Shown one piece after another: positions 26,249 to 34,262 of a stretch of 64,000 nucleotides of DNA. Source of the stretch: Solirubrobacterales bacterium (lineage in GTDB: Bacteria; Actinomycetota; Thermoleophilia; Solirubrobacterales; Solirubrobacteraceae); the NCBI GenBank assembly GCA_027315115.1, contig DAHUYQ010000007.1, positions 18,423 through 82,422 on the forward strand. The letters run 5' to 3'. The notes below the pieces were generated by a model, which was not told where the DNA came from, did no database searches, and worked only from the letters and a program-made list of their open reading frames with translations. How positions within the stretch are numbered: position 1 is the stretch's first letter; every line of letters starts with the position of its first letter. A program made the position numbers and the translations under genes.

Positions 26249-26485
26249 CTACGGGGGACACTGGTGCTCCATCCAGGACTTGAACGTCGCGATGTCCGCG
26301 CCGCTGAGGGCGGGCAGCGGCGGCGGCGGCATCGGCCCGGCCGACCCTTCCCCGGTCAGGGCTTCATAGATGATCTGCGCGTTGGCCTTGACCGCCGCGT
26401 ATTCGCCAAGGTCGAATCGCCAGAGCATGTTTTCGCGGTACGGCACCAGCATCGGCGCGATGTCGGCGGCGAACGACGGGCTCAT
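26249..26485 (-). CDS. 78-aa conserved small protein of the ferritin-like/propeller operon
   Basis: The ATG at 26485 overlaps the stop of the propeller gene (ATGA), which fixes the start. The product has PMLVPYRENMLWRFDLGEYAA, a Pro-rich PMPPPPLPALSG and ends FKSWMEHQCPP. The Met/Pro and single Cys-Pro end resemble the tail of haem-less cytochrome-like modules, but no CxxCH is present. No signal peptide. Its place between a quinoprotein and a diiron protein suggests it bridges or assembles them; this is inference. Confidence 0.78.
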   Translation of the reverse strand: MSPSFAADIAPMLVPYRENMLWRFDLGEYAAVKANAQIIYEALTGEGSAGPMPPPPLPALSGADIATFKSWMEHQCPP

Positions 26486-28161
26486 GGCTTCCCGGGCAGC
26501 GAGTAGACGTTGAGCATCCCGCCGCTGCGGCCCGCCACGAGCGCCCCGGCCACCACGTATTCGCCGGCGAGCGCCGGCCCCATGCAGTAGCCGTAGCCGC
26601 CGCTCATGCCGCCGGTCTGCGGACCGAAGCTCTCGGTGTCGGCCCACAGCAGCTTTCCGTCCGTCGCCGAGAAGGCGTAGAGCGCGACCCGCGTGGTCGC
26701 CATGAAGACGACGTCGTTGGCGACCGCGGGGACGCTGAGGCCGCTCTCGCCGCCCATCTTGTAGAGCGGGTTGTCCTCCTGCGCCGCGATCGCGTAGCGC
26801 TGCGGGTCGCCATCGTCGAGCGGCCAGGCATCCTGGAGCGAGGCCCAATCCAGCGCCCGGATGAACGGGGTGGTTGGCGCGTCGATGCCAGGGCTAAGGT
26901 AGTGGTAGTTGTTGCCGCCGAGCCCGATGAACAGCTTGCCCTGAGCGCCGCAGACCGCGGCCGTGCTGTAGGTGCCCATGTAGTTCTCGCCCTGGACCTG
27001 GTTGGACTTCTCGTTGGGGATCACGGGCGCGGGCGCGGTCGGTTCGTCGGGCCCGTGGGGGTCGACGGTCGCGACCTGCGTGCCGTCACGGTGCAGCGGC
27101 AGAAGCTGGCGCACTCCGACGATCTCGAAGGTGCGGGCGTCGAAGACGACGTAGGCGCCGTTCTTGCAGCCGATTCCCAAGAGCTTGCGGCCGTCGAGCT
27201 CGTAGAGCGTCGGCGAGCCGCCGATGTCGACGTCGATGTCCGACGGGCGATAGCTCGAGGAGGCGGGAATCTGCACGCTGGCCACGAACTGGCCCGTCGA
27301 GCCCTTCAGGACGAGGACGCTGTTGGTGTATCCCGGCGTCGGCAGCGGGCCGTCGGGCTGGGGGTTGCCCGTGGCGCAGTAGAGCTGGTCCAGCTCGGGA
27401 TCGAAGGCGATCGACGACCAGACCGAGGCGCCCTTCACCTTCACAGTTCCGGTGAACGTCGTGAACCCCTTCGGCGGCGGCGAGACGACAGTGTTCGACG
27501 GCAGCTCGTTCGGGAGGTTGTGGCGGCCGGCTTCGTACTGACATGTGCAGAAGATCCAGCTCACGTCGCCCGTCGCGGCGTCGAGGCAGTAGACGAATCC
27601 GTAGAGCGAGGGGTTCTCCCCCTCTCCCATGCCCACGTACACGCGACCGTCGCAGAGCACCGGCGAGGACCACCCGGCGGCCTTCGGCGCGTCGCCCGAG
27701 TCGTTGGTGACCGGCTGGTTGTGCGCAAGGTCGGCGTGGCGCAGATCGGTCACCCACCGCAGCGACAGATCCTCTTCGGAGAGGCAGTAGAGCTTGCCGT
27801 TGAACGCGCTGAACACGACGCAGCCGTCGGCTACCGCGGGCGTGCACCCCATGCCGCAGAACCCGTGCGAGTCGCGTTCGTCGATCGGGATCTCCCACGT
27901 GTAGCGGGCCACGATCTCCCCGCTTGCGAGGTCGATCTTCAGCATCTGCCCCCCGATCTGCGTGGCGACCTCGAGCGCGTTCGCCAGTCCCACGTAGGCG
28001 TATGCGCCCACCACCGCGGGCGTGGAGAGGACCGAGCCGGGCACCTCGATCGAGTGCAGCAAAGCAAGCGCCGGGACGGTCTCGGCGGTGATGCGGGTGT
28101 CGGTCACCTCGCCGCTGTGGGCGAGGTCGCCATGGAACATCCACCAGCCGGCAGACATCAT
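26482..28161 (-). CDS. PQQ-type beta-propeller (quinoprotein-like) protein
   Basis: About 559 aa from the ATGATG pair at 28161/28158. It opens with WWMFHGDLAHSG, a start seen in PQQ-binding-like propellers, and has repeated blades (for example STPAVVGAYAYVGLANALEV, GCTPAVADGCVVFSAFNG, SSPVLCDGRVYVGMGEGENP). Cys pairs occur (FCGMGC; FCTCQYE). There is no signal peptide, so unlike classical alcohol dehydrogenases it appears cytoplasmic. Whether it binds PQQ or is structural cannot be told. Both ends overlap neighbours by four bases. Confidence 0.85.
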   Translation of the reverse strand: MMSAGWWMFHGDLAHSGEVTDTRITAETVPALALLHSIEVPGSVLSTPAVVGAYAYVGLANALEVATQIGGQMLKIDLASGEIVARYTWEIPIDERDSHGFCGMGCTPAVADGCVVFSAFNGKLYCLSEEDLSLRWVTDLRHADLAHNQPVTNDSGDAPKAAGWSSPVLCDGRVYVGMGEGENPSLYGFVYCLDAATGDVSWIFCTCQYEAGRHNLPNELPSNTVVSPPPKGFTTFTGTVKVKGASVWSSIAFDPELDQLYCATGNPQPDGPLPTPGYTNSVLVLKGSTGQFVASVQIPASSSYRPSDIDVDIGGSPTLYELDGRKLLGIGCKNGAYVVFDARTFEIVGVRQLLPLHRDGTQVATVDPHGPDEPTAPAPVIPNEKSNQVQGENYMGTYSTAAVCGAQGKLFIGLGGNNYHYLSPGIDAPTTPFIRALDWASLQDAWPLDDGDPQRYAIAAQEDNPLYKMGGESGLSVPAVANDVVFMATTRVALYAFSATDGKLLWADTESFGPQTGGMSGGYGYCMGPALAGEYVVAGALVAGRSGGMLNVYSLPGKP

Positions 28162-28634
28162 CTCGCGAGAGGCAGGTAGGTGGCAGCGAGCAGTCCGGCG
28201 GCGACCCATGCGACGCGCGCACGGCTTCCCAGGCCGCGCGCCAGGCGCGCGCCGACGGCGAGGCCGAGCAGCGCCAGCACGGCGCTCGCGACACCGGCCG
28301 GCGCCGGGGCGGCCGGCGAAAGCAGGTTGTCGAGCGAGAGCGCGACGGCGACGGTGGCCACGACCGCCCAGGCCGACCAGCGGCGGCTCGATGCAGCGAA
28401 CGCGCTCGCCGCCACGACCACTGTGAGCGCGTATGCGCAATAGAGGACGGCCATGCCGGCCAGCACCGCCAAGTGTGTCCCGGAAAGCGTCGCGTACAGC
28501 GAGGCGAGCCCGTCAGCCAAGCCGAAGAGCACGGACGCCGCGACCCGTTCCGGCGCACGCGGCAGCAGCGACGCGAGCGCGAGACCGGCCACGAGGCTAT
28601 CCAGGCTCAGCCAACCGGCGTGGAAGAAGGGCAT
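28158..28634 (-). CDS. Small polytopic membrane protein, MntP-like
   Basis: A 158-aa protein with about five to six hydrophobic helices. Two helices carry matched acidic residues, LDSLVAGLALASL near the start and SLDNLLSPA in the middle, resembling the paired Asp of MntP/CadD-type manganese or cadmium exporters, but at about 160 aa the match is weak. It heads the operon, and its stop overlaps the propeller start. A metal-related membrane role would fit the diiron protein downstream. Confidence 0.65.
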   Translation of the reverse strand: MPFFHAGWLSLDSLVAGLALASLLPRAPERVAASVLFGLADGLASLYATLSGTHLAVLAGMAVLYCAYALTVVVAASAFAASSRRWSAWAVVATVAVALSLDNLLSPAAPAPAGVASAVLALLGLAVGARLARGLGSRARVAWVAAGLLAATYLPLAR

Positions 28635-28940
28635 ATGCGGCCGCTATCCGATGCGGGCGAGCGTTGGTCTGGAAGTCAGCGAGGCGCCGCGGTCCTGGGC
28701 TGGCCCGGGCCGCGTCGAGCCAAGCCGCGACGAGCCCCTGCGATCAGCCTCTCCTGGCTGGAGATCGACACGGGTGGTGTGGTCATGATCGAGGAGCAAG
28801 CTGGTCCACCTGCAACGGATCCGCGGCGTGCATACTAACGGACTTCGCAACGTAACTGGGATCTCAGGTGGAGGCCCCGCCCGTCTCGATCGCATACGCC
28901 GCGCACACGTCCGAGGGCCGCTCCCGTAGCCTTATCCGAC
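28635..28940. other. Divergent intergenic region, 306 bp
   Basis: Separates the propeller/ferritin operon (minus) from the CDF transporter (plus) and must hold both promoters. AT-richer patches occur near 28838-28860. I see no convincing inverted repeat or RNA structure and no ORF with coding character. Confidence 0.4.
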
Positions 28941-29612
28941 ATGCCCGAGATAGCAGCGCCTCATCACCATCACGACCATGACCAAGAGCATGGGCACGGG
29001 CATTCGCATGGCCTGATCGACCCGAGCATCAAGCGCTCGCGTGATGGGATCAGAGCGGTCTCGCTGTCGCTGGCGGTGCTCGGTCTCGCCGCGCTCGCCC
29101 AGACAGCGGTCTTCGTTCTCAGCGGCAGCATCGCGCTGCTGGCCGACCTGATCCACAACTTCGGCGACGCGCTCACCGCGATCCCGCTGGGGATCGCCTT
29201 CGCGCTGCGCTCGCAGCTTGCCGAGCGGCGCGCCGGACTGGCCGTCGTCGCCGCGATCTTCATCAGCGCCTGCGTCGCCGGAGTCGAGGCCGTGCGGCGA
29301 CTCGTCCATCCAAGCGCGCCCACGCACCTGCTGGTGCTCGCGCTCGCGGGCGCGATCGGGTTCGCCGGCAACTTCCTCGCCGCACAGGTCCGCACGCGGG
29401 CCGGACGCCGTCTGGCAAGCGCGGCTTTGATCGCCGACGGCGACCACGCACGCGCGGACGCCTACGTCAGCCTCGCCGTGATCGCCTCGGCGCTGGTCGT
29501 CGCCGCCGGCGTGCCCATCGCGGACCCGATCATCGGCCTTGTGATCTGCGTGGTGATCCTGCGCATCACCTGGCAGTCCTGGCTGACCATCCGCGGTCAC
29601 CACACGCACTGA
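28941..29612 (+). CDS. Cation diffusion facilitator without C-terminal domain
   Basis: A 223-aa CDF transporter. The N-terminus is His-rich (HHHHDHDQEHGHGHSHG). Six membrane helices follow, with both HxxxD metal-site motifs: His72/Asp76 (HNFGD) and His169/Asp173 (HARAD). CDF proteins export Zn2+, Mn2+ or Co2+ by proton exchange. It ends right after helix 6 (GHHTH), so the usual 80-residue cytoplasmic regulatory domain is absent. H/D rather than D/D sites suggest zinc preference. Confidence 0.9.
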   Translation: MPEIAAPHHHHDHDQEHGHGHSHGLIDPSIKRSRDGIRAVSLSLAVLGLAALAQTAVFVLSGSIALLADLIHNFGDALTAIPLGIAFALRSQLAERRAGLAVVAAIFISACVAGVEAVRRLVHPSAPTHLLVLALAGAIGFAGNFLAAQVRTRAGRRLASAALIADGDHARADAYVSLAVIASALVVAAGVPIADPIIGLVICVVILRITWQSWLTIRGHHTH

Positions 29613-29833
29613 GCCGAGGGGGCCATGCCGCGGCTCCCGGGCGCCGCAGATGCCAGGCGCCGTAGACCGTAGAGACCCCGCAGCGCCGCTGCGGCGAGAC
29701 GCGGACGATCATGCGGTCGCCGCCGCCTATCGTCCACTGGGATGTCCGATCCGATCACGCGCCGCAGCCTGATAGGCAAGGGGCTGATAGCGGAACGGGC
29801 AGCCACAGGCACCCGGCGCAATCCTCGGTGCTG

Positions 29834-31000
29834 ATGCCATCCCGGCCGGGCACCTGGCGTCAGCGTACGCTCAGGCGGGGCCGGGCAGTGGCGCTCGCCG
29901 CGCTGACAGCGGCGGCAGCGATGATCGTGCTGCTGGTGGCCAGCGGCGGCCAGGGCAAGCATCGCGGACTCAGGAGCGCACGCGCGAAGCACGGCGCGCA
30001 TGCCGTCGTCCCACGACAAGGCGGCGGCCCCGCGATCAGCGCCAACCTGAGGCCCGGGTCGAGCCCGAACGTGCTGCCGGGGCCCATCTTGATCGCCGAC
30101 CGCGACAACAACCGCCTGCTCGAGATCAGCCCCCAGGGGCGTGTGCTCTGGCGCTTTCCCCGCCCAGGCGATCTGGCCCCGGGGCAGAGCTTCCTCTCGC
30201 CCGACGATGCATTCTTCTCACCCGGTGGAGGCAAGATCGTCGCCACGCAAGAGGACGATTTCGCGATCAGCGTCATCAGCCTCGCCAAGAGCCGCATCAT
30301 CTACCGCTACGGCCATCCCGGTCAACCGGGCTCGGCGCCGGGCTACGTGTACAACCCCGACGACGCGATGCTCCTGCCGTCCGGGAAGCTGCTCGCGGCG
30401 GACATCATGAACTGCCGCCTGCTAGTGATCCGGCCACCGGCGCATCATCCGCTCCACCAACTGGGCGTGACCGGCGACTGCGAACACCGACCCGGCCTCA
30501 GCTATGGCAGCCCGAACGGGGCCTTTCCGATGGCAAACGGCGACACCGCGGTCACCGAGATCAACGGAGACTGGCTGGACGTCCTCTCGCCCGACGGCCG
30601 CGCTGTTGCCGTGACGCATCCGCCGGGCTTCACCTACCCGTCAGACACCAACGAGCTACGGCCAGGGATCTTCCTCTCAGCCGACTACACCGACCCGGGC
30701 GCGCTCGAGGCGTTCACGGCCGGCGGCCGACTGCTGTGGCGCTACGAACCCAAAGGCAGACGGGCGCTCGACCGGCCCTCACTCGCGTTGCCGCTGCCAA
30801 ACGGAGACGTCCTCGCCAACGACGACGGGAACGACCGCGTGATCGTCGTCGACCCGCACACCGACAAGATCGTCTGGCAGTACGGGCATACACACGTGCC
30901 CGGCTCCGGCGAAGGCTTCCTGAGCAATCCAGACGGGGTTGACCTCGCTCCCCCGGACTCGCTCACACAGCGCTTCGCCGCCGGCATGCGCGCGCCGTGA
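29834..31000 (+). CDS. Secreted or membrane-anchored beta-propeller protein
   Basis: The start at 29834 puts a basic stretch and a membrane helix (ALAALTAAAAMIVLLVAS) at the N-terminus; 388 aa. The body consists of propeller blades of the NHL/arylsulfotransferase-like type: ILIADRDNNRLLEISPQGRV, then RYGHPGQPGSAPGYVYNPDD and DVLANDDGNDRVIVVDPHTD. It is extracytoplasmic; ligand and partner are unknown. The 29613-29833 gap shows nothing else. Confidence 0.75.
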   Translation: MPSRPGTWRQRTLRRGRAVALAALTAAAAMIVLLVASGGQGKHRGLRSARAKHGAHAVVPRQGGGPAISANLRPGSSPNVLPGPILIADRDNNRLLEISPQGRVLWRFPRPGDLAPGQSFLSPDDAFFSPGGGKIVATQEDDFAISVISLAKSRIIYRYGHPGQPGSAPGYVYNPDDAMLLPSGKLLAADIMNCRLLVIRPPAHHPLHQLGVTGDCEHRPGLSYGSPNGAFPMANGDTAVTEINGDWLDVLSPDGRAVAVTHPPGFTYPSDTNELRPGIFLSADYTDPGALEAFTAGGRLLWRYEPKGRRALDRPSLALPLPNGDVLANDDGNDRVIVVDPHTDKIVWQYGHTHVPGSGEGFLSNPDGVDLAPPDSLTQRFAAGMRAP

Positions 31001-31017
31001 CAAGGAGCTCCGGGATC

Positions 31018-31204
31018 GCCTCGCGTGGCGGCTGAGCGGCTGAGAGACCTGGATGTCGCTGGGCGATTGCACCCTCAGCTCGAGCGGCCCGCTCCAGTCG
31101 CTGACCGACTGGAGGCGGCCGTCCGGGTGATGAACGGTCGCGATCAGCCCGAAGGCGAACGGCGATTCCGGGTTGGTGCAGGTCCACCAGTTGCTCCGCC
31201 ATAT
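31018..31204 (-). pseudogene. Coding-like fragment, no start
   Basis: On the minus strand one frame reads WTCTNPESPFAFGLIATV, HHPDGRLQSVSDWSG and PLELRVQSPSDIQVS with strongly GC-rich third positions, as in real genes here. No plausible start is present, and the frame runs on into the flanking genes. It looks like the remains of a small beta-rich protein; boundaries are approximate. Confidence 0.3.
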
Positions 31205-31213
31205 GATCGCTTC

Positions 31214-31618
31214 ATGCCCTTCACGCACAGGAACATCAAGGCGGATCTGGAGGACATCGGCTTCAAGTTCGACGGCGCGCCGGACCTGGAGTTCCGCACG
31301 GCGACCGCGGCGCTCGCGCTCGAGCAGTCCGCCCTGAGCTATCAGCGCGTCCCGCCCGGCTATCGCTTTCCCTACGGCCACACGCACAAGACGCAGGAGG
31401 AGGTGTATGTGGTCGTGCGCGGGAGCGGGCGGATGAAGGTCGACGAGGAGATCGTCGAGCTTGCGGAATGGGACGCGGTGCGCGTCCCACCCGGCTCGTG
31501 GCGAGGCTACGAGGCCGGCCCGGAGGGCCTTGAGATCCTCGTCGTCGGCGCGCCCAACCTCGGCGAGGGTACGCGCGAGGACGTCGAAGGCCGGCGCGAC
31601 TGGTGGGCTGCCCAGTAG
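31214..31618 (+). CDS. Cupin-domain protein
   Basis: A 134-aa single cupin. Motif 1 is YGHTHKTQEEVYVVVRGSGRM (metal ligands expected at the two His and a Glu), and motif 2 is around VRVPPGSWRGYEAG, where the usual His is replaced by Trp/Arg. The missing His suggests altered or lost metal binding. Function unknown; stress or sugar-related enzymes share this fold. Confidence 0.82.
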   Translation: MPFTHRNIKADLEDIGFKFDGAPDLEFRTATAALALEQSALSYQRVPPGYRFPYGHTHKTQEEVYVVVRGSGRMKVDEEIVELAEWDAVRVPPGSWRGYEAGPEGLEILVVGAPNLGEGTREDVEGRRDWWAAQ

Positions 31619-31703
31619 AGCCGGATCTCCGAGCGATGTCGATTTCGGCCTGCCTCGTTCGACGTGCGGGTAGAACCACCCCACCGACCACAAGGAGACT
31701 GAG

Positions 31704-32120
31704 ATGCGTTTTATGGTTCTGGTTCCCGGGAGCCCCGAGTCCGAGGCGGGCGAGATGCCCAGCACGGAGATCCTGGAGGAGATGACGAAGTACAACGAAG
31801 AGCTCGTCAAGGCAGGCGTGATGCTCGCCGGCGAGGGGCTGCACCCGACATCCAGGGGCGCAAAGGTCCGCTTCGACGGCGGCGAGCGCACGGTGATCGA
31901 CGGCCCGTTCACCGAGGCCAAGGAGATCGTCGCGGGCTACTGGGTCTGGGAGTGCTCCTCGCGCGAGGAGGCGATCGAGTGGCTCAAGCGAGCGCCGTTC
32001 GGCGGAGGTGTGGAGATCGAGCTGCGCCAGATCTTCGAGAACGAGGACTTCGGCGAGCAGCTCACGCCCGAGCTGCGCGAGGCAAACGAGCGCCTGCGCG
32101 AGCAGACCGCCCGGAATTAG
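31704..32120 (+). CDS. YCII-related DGPF-domain protein
   Basis: A 138-aa protein with MRFMVLVPG at the start and VIDGPFTEAKEIVAGYWVWE containing the DGPF signature. DGPF proteins are regularly encoded next to ECF42-type sigma factors. Here the sigma gene begins four bases downstream but is gutted, so this gene has lost its regulator partner. The enzymatic role, if any, is unknown. Confidence 0.9.
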   Translation: MRFMVLVPGSPESEAGEMPSTEILEEMTKYNEELVKAGVMLAGEGLHPTSRGAKVRFDGGERTVIDGPFTEAKEIVAGYWVWECSSREEAIEWLKRAPFGGGVEIELRQIFENEDFGEQLTPELREANERLREQTARN

Positions 32121-32124
32121 GCGC

Positions 32125-32370
32125 ATGAGATCGTCCGCCACCCATCGTGCGGTCGAAGCGGTGTGGCGGATCGAGTCGGCCCGGCTGATCGCCGGGCCGA
32201 CTCGCATCGTGCGCGACCTGTCGGTGGCCGAGGATCTGGCGCAAGACGCGCTGCTCGCCGGGCAGGTCGAAGACGTGCAGGACGATGTGCTGCGCCTGAT
32301 CTTCATGGCCTGCCGGGACGCCGAGGACCCCAACGGCGCCGGATCGCAAGCATCAATAATGATGTCTTAG
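32125..32370 (+). pseudogene. ECF42-type sigma factor, internally deleted
   Basis: The ORF starts like an intact ECF42 factor (VEAVWRIESARLIAGPTRIVR, VAEDLAQDAL), then jumps to a segment that normally lies about 80-100 residues later (GQVEDVQDDVLRLIFMAC). It ends in unrelated residues after 81 aa. Region 4, which reads the -35, is missing, so it cannot work as a sigma factor. Its coding tail overlaps the first hip operator-like site. Confidence 0.72.
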
Positions 32371-32489
32371 GGGCGAAAATCGCGATAACGCATCGCAACT
32401 GATCGCTCATCGCGGGAGAACGCTGCTAAGCTAGGCATCTTAGTTGATGCGTTAACGTCGTTTATCGTCTTAACCGATCAGAACTGATG
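32351..32489 (+). promoter_or_regulatory. Four operator-like CATC-N6-GATG sites upstream of hipBA
   Basis: CATC-N6-GATG occurs perfectly at 32351-32364 and 32436-32449. Versions with one changed half-site letter lie at 32391-32404 (CATC-N6-GATC) and 32476-32489 (GATC-N6-GATG, overlapping the start codon). Start-to-start spacings are 40, 45 and 40 bp, close to four helical turns. E. coli HipB binds four similarly placed TATCC-N8-GGATA operators, so these are the likely HipB sites. The segment is AT-rich relative to its surroundings. Confidence 0.6.
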
Positions 32490-32855
32490 CGCCTTTCCGA
32501 CGCCCACACGGATGCTGCGGTGCTCGCCGAGCTCGGCGGCAGGATCGCCCACCATCGCCTGCAGCGCAACTGGACCCAGGCCGACCTGGCGCGCGAGGCC
32601 GGGCTCGGCCAAGCGACCGTGCAGCGCGTCGAGAACGGCAGGTCGGTGCAGATGACATCGATGGTCAGACTGCTGCGAACGCTCGGGCTGCTGGAAGCGC
32701 TCGACGCCGCGATCCCCGAGTCGGTGCGACTGCCGATCGCAGAGCTCGAACGCGAGCAGCGCAGAACGCGCCGCCGAGCCCGCGCGCGGCGCGAGCCGAC
32801 GCAGGAGCCGCGCGAGCGGTGGACCTGGGACGACGAGCCCCGAGCGGGGCAATGA
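32487..32855 (+). CDS. hipB: HipB-like XRE antitoxin and autorepressor
   Basis: A 122-aa protein; residues 14-75 are an XRE helix-turn-helix (HHRLQRNWTQADLAREAGLG, then ATVQRVENGRS). The C-terminus is a basic/charged tail (RTRRRARARRE) that would reach toward HipA. It overlaps the kinase gene by four bases. Autoregulation through the four upstream sites is inferred from their position and from E. coli HipB. Confidence 0.88.
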   Translation: MRLSDAHTDAAVLAELGGRIAHHRLQRNWTQADLAREAGLGQATVQRVENGRSVQMTSMVRLLRTLGLLEALDAAIPESVRLPIAELEREQRRTRRRARARREPTQEPRERWTWDDEPRAGQ

Positions 32856-34159
32856 CCGTCTCCGAAGTCACGCTGTGGGGAACGCGGATCGCCGCGGTCT
32901 CGATCGATCAGGGCGAGCGCTACGCGACCTTCCAGTACGACCCGGCCTTCGCGCGCAGTGGCATCGAAATCTCGCCGATCCGAATGCCGCTGCGCGAGCA
33001 GCCCTACCGCTTTGCCGGGCTGCCGCAGGACGCCTTCGGCGGACTGCCGGGCCTGCTGGCAGACTCCCTGCCCGACCGCTGGGGCACCGCGCTTGTCAAC
33101 GCATGGCTCGCCTCCCAGGGCCGCGATGAGTCGAGCTTCGACGTCGTGGAGCGCCTCTGCTACGTCGGCACGCGCGGAGCGGGAGCGCTGGAGCTCCAGC
33201 CGGCGCGCGAGCCGGCCTCCGCCGTCGCCGCCGAGCTCCAGGTGCGGGAGCTCGTGCGGCTTGCCAGCGAGGTGCTCGCCGACCGCGCGGAGTTCGTGAC
33301 CGAGCTTCGCCAGAACCCCGACGAGGAGGCGATGAAGGCGATCCTCGCCGTCGGCAGCTCAGCCGGCGGCGCTCGCCCGAAGGCGTTCATCGCCTACAAC
33401 GAGGTGAGCGGCCAGGTTCGCTCTGGCCAGCTCGACGCGGGCGAGGGCTTCCGCCAATGGGTGCTCAAGTTCGACGGCGTGCGGCAGGCCGGCGACCACG
33501 GCCTGACCGACCCGCAGGGATGGGGAGCGGTGGAGTACGCCTACTCGAAGCTCGCGCGCGCCTCAGGGATCGAGATGACCGACTGCCGGCTGCTGGAGGA
33601 GAACGGCCGGCGCCACTTCATGACGCGGCGCTTCGATCGCCCCGACGGCGGCGGCAAGCTTCACATGCAGACGGTGGGCGCGTTGGAGCACGTCAGCTAC
33701 AACGAGCCGGGCAGCTACAGCTACGAGCAGCTCATGCTGCTGATCCGCCGCCTCGGGCTTGGCACGCCGGTCGTGCAGCAGCAGTTTCGCCGCATGGTCT
33801 TCAACGTCGTGGCACGCAACCAGGACGACCACGTCAAGAACACCGCGTTCCTGATGGACCGCGACGGCGGCTGGCGGCTGGCGCCGGCCTACGACCTGAC
33901 CTGGGCCTTCAGCCCTGGCAACCGCTGGCTCGACACTCACCAGATGACGATCAACGGCAAGCGCGACGGCTTCACCGTCGCCGACCTGCGCGCGGTCGCA
34001 CAGCACGCGGGCCTGCCACGCGGACGCGCCGAGCGCATCCTCGGCGAGATCACCGACGTGGTCGCCGGCTGGCCGGCGGTGGCGCAGGAGGTCGGCGTCG
34101 AGGAGCGGCTTGCGCAGCGGATCGCCGACGCGCACCGGCTGGCGCTGCCGCGGGGCTGA
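32852..34159 (+). CDS. hipA: HipA-like Ser/Thr kinase toxin
   Basis: A 435-aa kinase of the HipA fold. It shows the GSSAGGARPK loop (168-177) for ATP phosphates, the catalytic NQDDHVKN (323-330, with Asp325 or 326 as base) and a metal-binding Asp348 in PAYDLTW. Length and N-terminal subdomain are complete, so it looks active. E. coli HipA phosphorylates glutamyl-tRNA synthetase and causes dormancy; the target here is unknown. The start overlaps hipB (ATGA). Confidence 0.92.
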   Translation: MTVSEVTLWGTRIAAVSIDQGERYATFQYDPAFARSGIEISPIRMPLREQPYRFAGLPQDAFGGLPGLLADSLPDRWGTALVNAWLASQGRDESSFDVVERLCYVGTRGAGALELQPAREPASAVAAELQVRELVRLASEVLADRAEFVTELRQNPDEEAMKAILAVGSSAGGARPKAFIAYNEVSGQVRSGQLDAGEGFRQWVLKFDGVRQAGDHGLTDPQGWGAVEYAYSKLARASGIEMTDCRLLEENGRRHFMTRRFDRPDGGGKLHMQTVGALEHVSYNEPGSYSYEQLMLLIRRLGLGTPVVQQQFRRMVFNVVARNQDDHVKNTAFLMDRDGGWRLAPAYDLTWAFSPGNRWLDTHQMTINGKRDGFTVADLRAVAQHAGLPRGRAERILGEITDVVAGWPAVAQEVGVEERLAQRIADAHRLALPRG

Positions 34160-34262
34160 GCCCGGCCGGCTGGCCAGGCCAGAACCTGGCCGGCCGCGCG
34201 CCGCGCGTACCGCCACTCGCGTGCCGTTCGGCGCCCGGATCGCCACCCGGTAGGCTGCCGGC

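Noticed and set aside
26902..28179. 425-aa plus-strand ORF opposite the propeller gene
   Set aside because: Arg/Asp/Val-rich antisense shadow with no motif. The minus strand shows propeller blades and ATGA coupling.
30779..31921. 380-aa minus-strand ORF across propeller, cupin and YCII genes
   Set aside because: Crosses three genes with good motifs; only the piece at about 31018-31204 has coding character, reported separately.
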